This document shows, piece by piece, positions 34,278 to 43,783 of a DNA stretch of 64,000 nt; the first letter of the stretch is position 1, and the number at the start of each line of letters is the position of its first letter. A program made the position numbers and the translations under genes. The notes beneath the pieces are model-generated. The model saw nothing but the letters and a program-made list of their open reading frames with translations. It was not told where the DNA came from and searched no databases. The DNA is from Bog-159 sp050008575 (GTDB lineage: Bacteria > Acidobacteriota > Terriglobia > Bryobacterales > Bryobacteraceae), in NCBI GenBank assembly GCA_050008575.1, contig JBEKMJ010000044.1, positions 1-64,000 on the forward strand. Reading direction: 5' to 3'.

Positions 34278-35795
34278 CTACGGCATCTGCAGGAATTGCC
34301 CCAGATGCTGCTCCGCCTTCCCGATGGCCCGCGCCAGCGCGACTTTGCTCAAGTTGTGCGCGAACACGCTGGTGATGTAGTCGAGGTCGGCGGACACCAC
34401 CGACTCCTGCGCCTGGGTAACTTCGACCGCGTCCGTGATGCCCGCCTCGAATCGTTGCCGCGTCAGCGTGAGCGTCTCGCGCGCTACCTGCTGGTTGTTG
34501 CGCGCGACATCGAGTTGGTTGGCCGCGGTCTTGAGATCCAGGAACGCATCGCGCACGTCGGCCTCGATCCGGCCGCGCACGTCTTCCAGTTCCGCGCGGC
34601 GCTGCCCCAAGGCGGCGTCGGCTTCCTGGGTTTCGCCTTCGGTCCGGCCTCCCTGCCAGATGGGGATGCGCAGCGTGCCCACGACCGTAAACGTGCCGTG
34701 CGATTGCCCCGGATTGATACCGATCGCGCCATAGTCCGCCGATAATGCCAGCGAGGGTACGTGTTCCCAGCGCGTGGCGCTACGGACCCGCTCGGCGGCC
34801 CGTACCTGGGCTTCGGCGGACTGCAAATCCGCGCGATTCTCAAACGCCTGCTTGAGCGCCTGCTCCGGAGAAAGATCGGGCGCGGGCGAATACGGGATAT
34901 CGTCCGTGATTTCGTAGCCGTCGTTGACCGGCAGACCCACCACTCGCGCCAGGTTGATCTTCTGCTTGGACGCGTCGTTCTGCAGGGTCATCAGGCGTTG
35001 CCGCTGAGTCTGCAATTGCACCTGGCTGCGGTTCACGTCGATCTGCGGATTCAGCCCCGCCGCCCGGCGTTCCTGCGTCTGTTTGAAAAGCGCCTGCGCC
35101 GTATCGATCTGGGCCTGAGCGGACCGCACGCGCGCCTCGGCCGCCATCACCTGCAGGTACGCGCCGCCGGCGGCCAATACGACCAAGTCGCGCGCATCGC
35201 GCAGGGCGGCCTCGTTGGCCTTCACCAACTCTTGTGCGGAACGATAGTTGTTCAACGCCGTCAGGTCCGCCACGGTCTGCGTCAGCGTGGCGCGCAGATC
35301 GTAGTAGTTGAACGGTCCCACGATGGTGGGAAATGTGAAGCCGGGAATCGGCACATGGATGCGCAGGCCCAGCGCCGCCAGGTTTTCCTGTTCCACGGTC
35401 TCGCGCAAGTAGCCGTTCAAATTCGGCATCAGGGCGCTACGCGCCACGCGCGCTTGTCCGCGCGCCTGCCGCATGGCTTGCGTCAGTCCCTCGGTGCCCA
35501 GATTGTATTCCAGGGCGCGCCCTACCGCCTCGCGCAGTGACAGCTTACCGGAGAATGGTTTTGCGGTTCCAGCCACGCTGCCGGCGTAAGGACCTTGCAC
35601 CTGCACCGACGTGTTGAGCGTGTTGACGCTGGATGTAACGCCCGGCACCGGCGTCTGCACCGTATTCACCGAGCCGCCCTGCCCGCCGCGTCCCGAGACC
35701 GGCAACTGCGGGACCGGCGGCGGCGGCGGTGGCGCCTGCGCCCGGAGAAGAGCCTCCAGCGCGAAAAAAAGTAATGCGCAAGAACGTATGGTCAT
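34278..35795 (-). CDS. TolC-family outer membrane efflux protein
   Basis: About 505 residues. A signal peptide (TIRSCALLFFALEALLRAQA) is followed by a Pro/Gly-rich region and two repeats of the OEP domain: long coiled-coil helices such as TAQALFKQTQERRAAGLNPQ and the second-repeat counterpart TLTLTRQRFEAGITDAVEVT. It would form the outer-membrane duct for the ABC exporter encoded upstream. The ATG was preferred over an upstream TTG that overlaps the permease gene. Last gene of the operon. Confidence 0.9.
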   Translation of the reverse strand: MTIRSCALLFFALEALLRAQAPPPPPPVPQLPVSGRGGQGGSVNTVQTPVPGVTSSVNTLNTSVQVQGPYAGSVAGTAKPFSGKLSLREAVGRALEYNLGTEGLTQAMRQARGQARVARSALMPNLNGYLRETVEQENLAALGLRIHVPIPGFTFPTIVGPFNYYDLRATLTQTVADLTALNNYRSAQELVKANEAALRDARDLVVLAAGGAYLQVMAAEARVRSAQAQIDTAQALFKQTQERRAAGLNPQIDVNRSQVQLQTQRQRLMTLQNDASKQKINLARVVGLPVNDGYEITDDIPYSPAPDLSPEQALKQAFENRADLQSAEAQVRAAERVRSATRWEHVPSLALSADYGAIGINPGQSHGTFTVVGTLRIPIWQGGRTEGETQEADAALGQRRAELEDVRGRIEADVRDAFLDLKTAANQLDVARNNQQVARETLTLTRQRFEAGITDAVEVTQAQESVVSADLDYITSVFAHNLSKVALARAIGKAEQHLGQFLQMP

Positions 35796-35802
35796 CTGTT
35801 TG

Positions 35803-36945
35803 TCATCCAAGTTGTTTGCGGAAACGCCAGATGCTGAGCGACACCAGCACCACCGTGAATCCGATGAGCGCCAGGAAATTCGGCCAAAGCACGTCGATGC
35901 CGCTGCCCTTCATCAAGGTGGCCCGCGAGATGATGCCGAAATGCCGGATGGGGTTCAGCCAGGTGATGGGTTGCATCCAGGAAGGCATGGCTTCCACCGG
36001 CGTCAGCGACCCGGAAAGCACCGATAGCGGCGGATTGATGAAGAACGCCGTCATCATGGATTGCTGCGCGGACTTGGTGAACGTCGCCACGAACGTGCCG
36101 ATGCCAATGCCGCACAGGATGCACAGTCCCGCGCTCAGCGCCAGCAACACCAGGCTGCCGCGCACGGGCACCGCGAAGAACACGCGCATGACGAGTATCG
36201 CGAAAGTGGCCATCACCATCAGCAGCACGAAGAGCGGAGCGATCTTGGCGATCACGATATCGGTGGTCGAGGCCGGCGTCATCAGCAACTGCTCCACGGT
36301 GCCGCGCTCGCGCTCTTTGACCATGGCGGTGGCCGCCAGCAGCGATCCGTTCAGGATCAGCAAGACGCCGAACGTCCCCGTAACAATGAACCAGGCATTC
36401 ACCAGGCCGGGGTTATATAGGAACGCGGTGAGCGTCTGAATCACACCGCGCTGGCCTTGCGGAGCGCTGCCTACGGTGCGGATCCTGGGCCGGATCCCTT
36501 CGCCGGCCAGCGTCTGGTTGTAGGACAGAATCACGCCCTCCGCATACCCCTGCGCGATGGTGGCCGTGTTGGCGTTGGCCGCGTTCAGCAGGATCTGCAC
36601 GTCCACCGGCGTCCCGCGCCGTAGATCGCGGGCAAACTCGTATGGCACGACGATGCCGGCATCCAGCTTTCCCCGGCTGATGGCGGCATCCAGGTCGCGC
36701 GTCGAGGCGTAATCGCCGCCCAACCGGAAGCTCTTGCTCTCCGTGAGCGTGGAAACCAATTCGCGGCTCTCCGGAGTCTGGCTCCAGTCGATCACGCCCA
36801 GGCGCAAGTGGGACACCGTGGAATCCAGCGCGAAACCGAAGAGCAAAAGCTGCAGCGTGGGCGGGATGATCAAGGAAACCGCCATGCGCTTGTCGCGCCG
36901 GATTTGATTGAACTCTTTGCGCATCAGGGCGCGCAGGCGGCTCAT
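35803..36945 (-). CDS. ABC-2 type exporter permease (YbhR/YbhS-like)
   Basis: A 380-residue ABC-2 permease. One N-terminal helix (MAVSLIIPPTLQLLLFGFAL) is followed by a periplasmic domain of about 150 residues, then five helices with the conserved VKERERGTVEQLLMTPAS loop. This layout matches YbhS/YbhR. The ATG was chosen because the region upstream is a palindromic repeat, not coding. Confidence 0.9.
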   Translation of the reverse strand: MSRLRALMRKEFNQIRRDKRMAVSLIIPPTLQLLLFGFALDSTVSHLRLGVIDWSQTPESRELVSTLTESKSFRLGGDYASTRDLDAAISRGKLDAGIVVPYEFARDLRRGTPVDVQILLNAANANTATIAQGYAEGVILSYNQTLAGEGIRPRIRTVGSAPQGQRGVIQTLTAFLYNPGLVNAWFIVTGTFGVLLILNGSLLAATAMVKERERGTVEQLLMTPASTTDIVIAKIAPLFVLLMVMATFAILVMRVFFAVPVRGSLVLLALSAGLCILCGIGIGTFVATFTKSAQQSMMTAFFINPPLSVLSGSLTPVEAMPSWMQPITWLNPIRHFGIISRATLMKGSGIDVLWPNFLALIGFTVVLVSLSIWRFRKQLG

Positions 36946-36957
36946 GGCTGCACCTCC

Positions 36958-37058
36958 GTGGGGCAGGACTCCAGTCCTGCGGCCGGCGTCCACGCCGGCC
37001 TCCGCTGCGCGAAGAGCGGGTCCTGGAGGACCCGCGCAGACCTGGAGGTCTGCCCCAC
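36958..37058. repeat. REP-like palindromic repeat between permease genes
   Basis: Outer arms GTGGGGCAG and CTGCCCCAC enclose further hairpins (GGACTCCAGTCC, GCCGGCGTCCACGCCGGC, GGGTCCTGGAGGACCC, AGACCTGGAGGTCT). The same GTGGGGC...GCCCCAC framework recurs at many intergenic places in this window. Here it fills the gap inside an operon. Confidence 0.85.
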
Positions 37059-37075
37059 AAGCTCTAGCCGCGGCG

Positions 37076-38182
37076 TCATGCTTTCACCTGCATGCGGCGC
37101 ATGGTGGTCCAGGCCAGCGTGTAGAACACCGCGCCCAGCACCGCGATCATCAAAACGGAAAACCACATGGCCGGCCATCCGCCGCCCTGCAACAAAGCGT
37201 CGCGCACAATTTCGATGTAATACCGGCCCCACACGATGTTGGAAAGCCAGCGCAGGCCGCCTGGAATGTTCTCCACCGGAAAAATCAATCCGGACAGGAG
37301 AAACACCAGCAAGAAACCGCCCAGCGCCACGGTTTGAATGGCCGCCGCCTGGTTCGGAATACCCGCGCCGACAAATGTCCCGAAGCTGGCGACGCAAAAG
37401 GCATAGAGCACGCTGCCGACCAGGAAAGGCGTCGGGTCTCCGGCGATGTGCTGCCCGAAGAACGTCAGCAGGCTGATCATGGCCAGGGTCCATTCGCACG
37501 CCGCGACGACCATGTAGGCGAGAATCTTGCCCAGCAGGAATTCGTGCGCCGAAATGCTGGAAACGTAGACCTGCAGGATTGTTTTCTGCTCGCCCTCTTT
37601 AGCCATGGACAGAGCCGCCAGCAGCGCCGGGAACATGGAGATGCCCATTACGAAAATTCCGGGGCTGTAGAACTTCGGGGAGTCGCGGCCGGGATTGTAC
37701 CAAAGCCTTACCTGTTCGCCGACCAGCATGGCGTTCGCCAGGGCGCCGGAGTCCCGATTGAAGGCGTGGGTGATCTGGTTGACATAGCCTTGCACGATGC
37801 GGGCGGTATTGGAATCCGTGGCGTCCACCAGCAACTGGACCTGGACGTTCGCGCCGCGGGCCAGATCGTGGCCAAAGTTTCGGGGAACGACCAGCACACC
37901 GCGCGCCCGGTTTGCGGTGAGCGCATCTTCCGGCTTGCGATCCGGGGGCCAGGAAACCACATGGAAGGAAATGGACGAGCGGAAGGCGTCGGCGAAGCGC
38001 CGCGAGGCGGAAGAATCGTCCAGATCCTGAATCACCAGCGGCAGATTATGCACGGTCAAAGAGATGGCCGTCGAGAGCAGGAAGAGCAGAATCAGGGGCA
38101 GCACCAGCGCCAGGGCCAAGGCCAGGCGGTCGCGGATCAACTGGGTCAGTTCTTTGCGGGCTTGCGAGAAGATGCGTCTCAT
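37076..38182 (-). CDS. ABC-2 type exporter permease (YbhS/YbhR-like)
   Basis: A 368-residue ABC-2 permease with the same plan as its neighbour: an N-terminal helix (LALALALVLPLILLFLLSTA), a periplasmic domain, and a five-helix C-terminal part with MAKEGEQKTILQVYVSSISA and the FLLSGLIFPVENIPGGLRWL loop. The two permeases would form the heterodimeric channel for the tandem ATPase encoded upstream. Confidence 0.9.
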   Translation of the reverse strand: MRRIFSQARKELTQLIRDRLALALALVLPLILLFLLSTAISLTVHNLPLVIQDLDDSSASRRFADAFRSSISFHVVSWPPDRKPEDALTANRARGVLVVPRNFGHDLARGANVQVQLLVDATDSNTARIVQGYVNQITHAFNRDSGALANAMLVGEQVRLWYNPGRDSPKFYSPGIFVMGISMFPALLAALSMAKEGEQKTILQVYVSSISAHEFLLGKILAYMVVAACEWTLAMISLLTFFGQHIAGDPTPFLVGSVLYAFCVASFGTFVGAGIPNQAAAIQTVALGGFLLVFLLSGLIFPVENIPGGLRWLSNIVWGRYYIEIVRDALLQGGGWPAMWFSVLMIAVLGAVFYTLAWTTMRRMQVKA

Positions 38183-38195
38183 AATTTAGTCTTCT

Positions 38196-38236
38196 GGCGG
38201 CCTGCGAGGCCGCCGCAGGCTGCGAGCCTGCCCCAC
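38196..38236. repeat. REP-like palindromic repeat
   Basis: GGCGGCCTGCGAGGCCGCC and GCAGGCTGCGAGCCTGCC hairpins, ending in CCCCAC, lie between the ATPase and permease genes. It belongs to the same family as the longer repeats at 42184, 59822 and 62222. Confidence 0.8.
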
Positions 38237-38237
38237 A

Positions 38238-40241
38238 TTAATCCTCGGAGGCAAATTTGCCTTCCTGACGGGCTTTTTCCACTACCGCGATGAAGACATC
38301 TTCGAGCGAGTAGCTTTCTTCATGAACCTCACGCACCGCTACGCCGGCGTCGCGCAAACGCTCGGCGAGCTGTTTTTCGGCAGTCGCTACATCGTCGTCC
38401 ACGATCACGTGCAGGCGGTCGCCGAACAGGGATACGCGCCAGCGCTCCATCTGCTCTTTCAGCTTGTCGGCGGCGCGCTGCGGCTGGTCCACGCGCAACT
38501 CCAGCAGGTGCCCGCTCTGCCTGGCTTTGATGGCGCTGGGCGCGCCCTCGGCCACTAATTCCCCGCCCGCCATAAAACCCAGGCGGTTGCACTGCTCGGC
38601 CTCCTCCAGGTAATGCGTGGTCACCAGAATGGCGGTACCCATGTCCGCCAGCCGGTTGATCATACGCCAGAACGCGCGGCGCGCCAGCGGGTCCACGCCC
38701 GAGGTGGGCTCATCCAGAAACAGGACGCTGGGTTCGTGCATGGTGGCTGCGCCAAACGCCACGCGCTGCTTCCAACCACCCGGCAAGCTCCCTGTAATCT
38801 GCTGCTCCTTCCCGGTCAGGCCGGAAAAATCCAGCACCCACTTTTTCTTTTCCGCGATCTCGCTGGCCGGCACGCCGTACACGCCGGCGAAGAAATCCAG
38901 GTTTTCGTCGATGCTCAGATCGTCGTACAGCGAGAACTTCTGCGACATGTAGCCGACCAGCGAGCGCACCTCCTCGGATCGCATGCCGCCCTGCCCGCCG
39001 GTGAGCCGCGGCGTGCCGCTGGTGGGGTCGAGCAACCCGCACAACATTTTGATGGTGGTCGTCTTGCCCGCTCCATTGGCGCCCAGCAGGCCGTATACTT
39101 CGCCGTAGCGCACGCTCAGGTTCACGTTGTGCACAGCCGTAAACGCGCCGAACCGCTTCGTCAGATTCTGCGCGCCGATGGCGACTTCGCCTTTCAGATC
39201 GCGATGCGGATGACGGCCGGGGAAGGGCGGCGCATGCAACTCCTGTCCCATGGCACGCAGCAGCGCTACGAAGGTATTTTCCAGCATGGGATCGGCGACG
39301 CGAAGATCGCGCACGGCGATCCCCGCCTTCGCCAGCGTCGCTTCCACCGCCGCGCGGCCCGCCGCGGGATCCTTCACAATCACGTCCAACCGGTCGCCAA
39401 ACCGCTGGACATCTCCGATCACGCCGTCTTCGGCTTCCGTCAGCCGGTCCTCGGCCTCCGCCAGATTGTCGGTGTGGACCTCCAGCCGCCGCATGCCCAG
39501 GCTGTCGCGCAATTCAACCGGCGTGCCGGACTGGTGGATCCGGCCGAGATGCATCAGCGCGACCTTGTGGCAGCGCTCGGCTTCATCCAGATAAGGCGTG
39601 GCCACCACAATCGTCAGGCCGTCCGCGGCCAGGTGCGCCAGGGTGTCCCAGAATTCGCGGCGGGAGACCGGGTCGACGCCCGTAGTGGGTTCATCCAGCA
39701 GCAGCACGCGCGGTTGCGCCACCAGCGCGCAGACCAGCGACAGTTTCTGCTTCATGCCGCCGCTCAACCGTCCCGCCAGCCGGTCTTTGAAACGGTGCAT
39801 GTCGAACATCTGCAGATAGCGGTCGCCCCGTTCGCCGATCTCCTTAGGTGGCACGTGCCGCAGATCGCCCACATAGCGGATGTTCTCGTCTACGCTCAAA
39901 TCGGGGTACAGACTGAACGTCTGGGTCAGATAGCCGACCACGGCGCGTGACTCGCGGGCGGGCTTGCCGAAAACTTCGACAACGCCGGAGGTGGCTTCCA
40001 TGATGCCGGCGAGGATTTGGAACGTGGTGGTCTTGCCGGCGCCATCGGGACCGATCAGGCCGAAGATCTCGCCTTCATGGACCTCCAGATCGATGCCTCT
40101 GACGGCTTCCACGGGACCGTAGTTCTTGCACAAACCGCGCGCGCGAACGGCCACGCGATCCGGTGCATGCATCTCCGCCGGCTCGGCCAGCGCCGCGGCG
40201 CCGGCGCCGCCAACTTCGTCCGTATGGCGATCGCGCGTCAT
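38238..40241 (-). CDS. Tandem ABC transporter ATPase (YbhF-like)
   Basis: About 667 residues with two complete nucleotide-binding domains fused head to tail. Domain 1 has Walker A GPDGAGKTTT, signature LSGGMKQKL and Walker B LLLDEPTTGVDP. Domain 2 has GANGAGKTTT, the altered signature SLPGGWKQR and VLFLDEPTSGVDP. This is the plan of E. coli YbhF. It would power the two ABC-2 permeases encoded downstream. The ATG overlapping the HlyD stop (ATGA) was chosen; an in-frame start 24 bases upstream is possible. Confidence 0.92.
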   Translation of the reverse strand: MTRDRHTDEVGGAGAAALAEPAEMHAPDRVAVRARGLCKNYGPVEAVRGIDLEVHEGEIFGLIGPDGAGKTTTFQILAGIMEATSGVVEVFGKPARESRAVVGYLTQTFSLYPDLSVDENIRYVGDLRHVPPKEIGERGDRYLQMFDMHRFKDRLAGRLSGGMKQKLSLVCALVAQPRVLLLDEPTTGVDPVSRREFWDTLAHLAADGLTIVVATPYLDEAERCHKVALMHLGRIHQSGTPVELRDSLGMRRLEVHTDNLAEAEDRLTEAEDGVIGDVQRFGDRLDVIVKDPAAGRAAVEATLAKAGIAVRDLRVADPMLENTFVALLRAMGQELHAPPFPGRHPHRDLKGEVAIGAQNLTKRFGAFTAVHNVNLSVRYGEVYGLLGANGAGKTTTIKMLCGLLDPTSGTPRLTGGQGGMRSEEVRSLVGYMSQKFSLYDDLSIDENLDFFAGVYGVPASEIAEKKKWVLDFSGLTGKEQQITGSLPGGWKQRVAFGAATMHEPSVLFLDEPTSGVDPLARRAFWRMINRLADMGTAILVTTHYLEEAEQCNRLGFMAGGELVAEGAPSAIKARQSGHLLELRVDQPQRAADKLKEQMERWRVSLFGDRLHVIVDDDVATAEKQLAERLRDAGVAVREVHEESYSLEDVFIAVVEKARQEGKFASED

Positions 40242-41461
40242 TTCCGATGGCTTTCCGGCGGCCACGCGTCGCCCGCCACCAGGACTTCGCCATCGGCCGG
40301 CATGCCCGGCTTGGCATAGCCGAATCCGCTCTTCAATCCCAGCTTCACGCCCACCACCTGCTTCACCCGGTCGTCGCGAAAGTAAGTGTTTTCGGGCGTG
40401 AACGTGGCCTGCGGATCGATGCGCTGCACATACGCGTCCAGCGGCTGATTGGGATTCGAATCCAGGTAGACGCGCGCGGCCTGGCCGACTTTCACGCGTC
40501 CGATCTGCCCTTCGGGAATATAGCCGCGCAGATACACCTTGCGCAGATCGAGCAGCGTGACGATGGGCGTGCCGGCCGTGAGCACCTCGCCCGGTTCGGC
40601 GGTGCGGGTGACCACGGTGCCGTCGAATGGCGCCGTAACGGTGAGATCCTTGCGGTTGGCCTTGGCCTCCAGTAGAGCCGCGCGCGCATGTTGTTCATCG
40701 GCGGTGGCGCTGGCGATGTCGGCTTCCTGCTGGGCGATCTGCCGGCGTAGCGTTGCCGCTTGCAGGCTCCGTATGTCCGGATTGCTGAGAGTCGCTTGGG
40801 CCGTGGCGAGCGCGCCGCGCGACGCTTCCACCCGGCGTTTGGCCGCCGACACCAATGCGGCTTGGGTCTCCGCCGTGGTTTCAGCCTGCTTGCCCTGGCG
40901 TTCCGATACCGCGCCCGACTGCGCCAGACGCGTATAGGCGTCCTTATCGAAGAGGGCCAGCTTATAGGCGGCTTCCTGCTGCGCCAACTCGGCTTCCGCC
41001 GCCGCCAGTTCGGCTTGCGCCTGGCTGACGCGGCCATTGGCGTCCACTTTCGACTGCCCGGTTTCGACCGAGTTCTGGCGCAACTGGTCCTCCAGCACCG
41101 AGATCTGCTTGCGCGCCCATTCGAGCTTCGCTTCGGCCTGCGCCACCGTGGCCTGCGCTTCGGCTTCGCGATCGCGCATCTGCTGGTCGTCCAGGACCGC
41201 GATGACATCGCCCGCCTTCACCTCGTCACCCTCCCGCACTTTGGCTTCGAGCAGCCGGCCCGTGGCTTTGGACGACACCGCCGAGTCGTCGCCTTCCACG
41301 CGTCCGCTAAGATAGATGACATTGGCGGGGCCACCCTGTTTGGCCAACGCCACCCGCCACACGGTGACGGCGCCGGCGGCCAGCAGCAGCACGATCAGGA
41401 TGATGACGGTCCGGGCGCGGCCGGCCTGCGCATCGTAGAAGGGGGGATTCTTCATATTCAC
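40238..41461 (-). CDS. HlyD-family membrane fusion protein (YbhG-like)
   Basis: A 407-residue periplasmic adaptor anchored by one N-terminal helix (VIILIVLLLAAGAVTVWRVA). A lipoyl-like barrel (LSGRVEGDDSAVSSKATGRL) is followed by a long Ala/Gln/Glu coiled-coil hairpin (about 95-245) and the second lipoyl half with TVTAPFDGTVVTRTAEPGEV. It would link the inner-membrane ABC exporter to the TolC protein encoded at the end of the operon. Its start overlaps the TetR stop by four bases. Confidence 0.92.
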   Translation of the reverse strand: MNMKNPPFYDAQAGRARTVIILIVLLLAAGAVTVWRVALAKQGGPANVIYLSGRVEGDDSAVSSKATGRLLEAKVREGDEVKAGDVIAVLDDQQMRDREAEAQATVAQAEAKLEWARKQISVLEDQLRQNSVETGQSKVDANGRVSQAQAELAAAEAELAQQEAAYKLALFDKDAYTRLAQSGAVSERQGKQAETTAETQAALVSAAKRRVEASRGALATAQATLSNPDIRSLQAATLRRQIAQQEADIASATADEQHARAALLEAKANRKDLTVTAPFDGTVVTRTAEPGEVLTAGTPIVTLLDLRKVYLRGYIPEGQIGRVKVGQAARVYLDSNPNQPLDAYVQRIDPQATFTPENTYFRDDRVKQVVGVKLGLKSGFGYAKPGMPADGEVLVAGDAWPPESHRK

Positions 41462-42114
41462 CTCGCAGTTTGTTTTCGTTTCGGTTTGGCCGCCGCGTTG
41501 CGCCGCGCGAAGGTCTTCAGCGCGGCGAACGAGAAGGACGCGATGTGGCCGGCGATTTCATCCAGCGTGTCGGGGGTGAAACGCAGTTCCGGCCACAGCC
41601 GCTTGAGAGCCTCGCGGCCATGCGCGTAAGTGGTGATCTGCCCGATAATGCTTTGCGCGCACAGGCGCGTCTGGCGATGGTCCGCCGGACGGCCGATGAC
41701 GCCCGCCACCAGGGCGCGTATGGCGTCGTGTTTGGGGCGCATGATCTGTTCGACCACGCCATCGAAAGCCGGCGTGGGTTCCGCCAATTCGTGGGTCATC
41801 AGGCGCACGGGCCAAGCCGGCCGGTCTTCGCCGAACATCTGTTCCAGCAGCAGGCGCGCGAACGCGCGCAGCTTGGCCTCGGGAGTGCGGCCCGGCAGAA
41901 CGGGATCGAACGAGGCGGCGCCGGCCGCGCACGCGGCAAAACGCAGGACTTCGTTGTAGAGCCCGAGCTTGTCGCCGAAATGATAGTTCACCGCGGCCAG
42001 ATTGACTCCGGCGCGCGCGCAAATGTCGCGCACCTTGGCGGCCTGGAAGCCCGTCTCGGAGAAGACATGGCCGGCGGATTCGAGGATGCGGGCTTCGGTG
42101 GCGTCGCGCGGCAT
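41458..42114 (-). CDS. TetR-family regulator (CecR-like)
   Basis: A 218-residue repressor. The N-terminal TetR helix-turn-helix (ARILESAGHVFSETGFQAAK followed by VRDICARAGVNLAAVNYHFG) is clear. The C-terminal ligand domain (MFGEDRPAWPVRLMTHELAE, then PTPAFDGVVEQIMRPKHDAI) matches the CecR/DUF1956 type, which controls ybhGFSR in E. coli. First gene of the exporter operon, so it likely represses itself and the transporter. A palindrome immediately upstream is the probable operator. Confidence 0.9.
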   Translation of the reverse strand: MPRDATEARILESAGHVFSETGFQAAKVRDICARAGVNLAAVNYHFGDKLGLYNEVLRFAACAAGAASFDPVLPGRTPEAKLRAFARLLLEQMFGEDRPAWPVRLMTHELAEPTPAFDGVVEQIMRPKHDAIRALVAGVIGRPADHRQTRLCAQSIIGQITTYAHGREALKRLWPELRFTPDTLDEIAGHIASFSFAALKTFARRNAAAKPKRKQTAR

Positions 42115-42119
42115 GGATT

Positions 42120-42144
42120 AAACAGCATTTTAAAACATCTGTTT
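42120..42144. promoter_or_regulatory. Probable TetR operator upstream of the exporter operon
   Basis: AAACAG-N13-CTGTTT is a perfect 6-base inverted repeat with an AT-rich centre containing ATTTTAAAA. It begins five bases from the regulator start codon, in an AT-rich island within GC-rich DNA. Position and symmetry fit an autoregulatory TetR site. Confidence 0.6.
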
Positions 42145-42183
42145 GAAACTGTCAAGAGGGTTTTGGCGGTCCTGTGAGCCGTC

Positions 42184-42293
42184 GTGGGGCAGGCTCGCAG
42201 CCTGCGCGGGCCTCGCAGGCCCGCTCTTCCGCCGAGCTTCGCTCGCCTGCGCCGGCGGGGGTGCCGGCGCGGCACGCCGGGGGCGTGCGCCAC
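42184..42293. repeat. REP-like palindromic repeat cluster
   Basis: Successive hairpins GGCAGGCTCGCAGCCTGC, GGGCCTCGCAGGCCC, CGAGCTTCGCTCG, GCCGGCGGGGGTGCCGGC and GGCACGCCGGGGGCGTGC. The first two units are identical to those at 59822 and 62222, and the last to that at 62353. Confidence 0.85.
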
Positions 42294-42301
42294 GGGACCA
42301 C

Positions 42302-43783
42302 TCAAAAGGCGATCTGCTGGCTCTGCGCGGTGCCCACCGAGTTGGTCAGTTGCACTACTGCCGCAACCACGTCGTCGGCATCCCCGGTCACCGGGAAAAA
42401 TGCCGTCAAGCCAAAGACGCCGCCCAGGTTCGAGCCGGGAAAATAACTCTGGAATGCCGCAGCGGCGTTCACCGTGATGTTGCCTGGCGCGATCGGTTTG
42501 CCGGCGGAATCGAAAAAGTTGAATACCAGTTGGGATGCGCTCCGGGTGTTGTCCCAGCCGTTAACTTGCAGCTCGATGTTAGTGGCCGTACAGTACACCA
42601 GGGCCGGGTCGCATGCCACGTTGCGCGCCGGAACCGCCGCGTCGATGCCGATGACCGCCGCGGGAATCGTGACATTGGCTTGTGCCGTGTTGCTACCTAA
42701 AGTCACGGTGAAGGTCAGCGTGCCCGCCGTGGTGCCGGCGTGGAACGAAACCGTCGGCCCGCCCGTAAACTCTCCAATCGACGCGCCTTCCGTGACGGCG
42801 AATGCGGCCGAGCGCGTGCCATCCGCGAAGACGACGCTGGGATCGTCGCTGACGCCAGAGACCGCGGACTGGAACGTAAGCGTCACAGTGCCACTGCCGG
42901 CGGACGCAGACGCCTGCGCCAGATTCACCGAAAGCGCCCCTTGTTGCGCGCTGGCGAGCGTGGCGGGTGTCAGTTGGAGCGATGCAGCGGGAAACACCGG
43001 CGGCGGAGGCGCCACCCCCGTGCCCTCGAGGGGATAGGTGTTCAGACCGACAGTCAACGTTGCCTGTTGCGGACCGGTGGCAGTGGGCGTGAAGATCGCA
43101 TCCAGCTCGGCGGATGCACCGGGCGCGACGGTGGGGGCTGCCAGCGCGCTGCCTGAAAGGCTGAAGCTGCCGCCTGTGAGAGCGGGGATCGCTGGCGCGG
43201 TGAGCGGCGCAAGGGTATCGTTGGTCAGCGATAGCGCGATGGTCAGACTGGCGCCCACCTGCACCTCGCCGAAGCTCACGGTTTGCCCGGCGCCCAGCGG
43301 CTGGCCGTTCCAGAGCAGGGTCAGCCCTTGCACGCCCGTGCCCGACAAGAATACCGTGATGGCATTGCCGGCGCAGACCGCGGCGGCGCAGATCGTCATC
43401 GTGGCGCTGGCGGATCCCAATTGAAAAGGCTCGAATTGTACGATGAAGTCCAGCGTGCCGGTAGGGTTGATCTGGATGGGCAACTGCTGCGTCGAGGCCC
43501 CGCCGCACAGCTCTGGCGACAGCCCGCACACCACGGCGAAATAGGGCGTGGACGTGGGCGAAGACGGTCCAGCCAGCGCAAGACTGGTGAGGTAGACTGG
43601 CTGCGATCCCGTGTTCTCCAGTTGGAACTCGACGTCCGCTACACTTCCCAATGCCACCGTGCCGAAGGGGTAAGCCTGGCCGACAGGGGTTACCACACCA
43701 CCCTCCACGGTCGAGAGCGTCACCTGCGCGGAGGCGCATGCCGCCGCCGCGAGTAGTACGAATAATGCGGCGGGCCGGCTCAT
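42302..43783 (-). CDS. Secreted protein with choice-of-anchor D / Ig-like domains
   Basis: A 493-residue exported protein. After the signal peptide (MSRPAALFVLLAAAACASA) come two Ig-like domains of the ASH/choice-of-anchor D type (FGTVALGSVADVEFQLENTG and VSFGEVQVGASLTIALSLTN), then a third sandwich region with FAVTEGASIGEF. The C-terminal 90 residues contain two Cys. The fold is known from secreted acidobacterial proteins, but the ligand or substrate is unknown. It overlaps the upstream gene by four bases, so the two are an operon. Confidence 0.75.
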   Translation of the reverse strand: MSRPAALFVLLAAAACASAQVTLSTVEGGVVTPVGQAYPFGTVALGSVADVEFQLENTGSQPVYLTSLALAGPSSPTSTPYFAVVCGLSPELCGGASTQQLPIQINPTGTLDFIVQFEPFQLGSASATMTICAAAVCAGNAITVFLSGTGVQGLTLLWNGQPLGAGQTVSFGEVQVGASLTIALSLTNDTLAPLTAPAIPALTGGSFSLSGSALAAPTVAPGASAELDAIFTPTATGPQQATLTVGLNTYPLEGTGVAPPPPVFPAASLQLTPATLASAQQGALSVNLAQASASAGSGTVTLTFQSAVSGVSDDPSVVFADGTRSAAFAVTEGASIGEFTGGPTVSFHAGTTAGTLTFTVTLGSNTAQANVTIPAAVIGIDAAVPARNVACDPALVYCTATNIELQVNGWDNTRSASQLVFNFFDSAGKPIAPGNITVNAAAAFQSYFPGSNLGGVFGLTAFFPVTGDADDVVAAVVQLTNSVGTAQSQQIAF

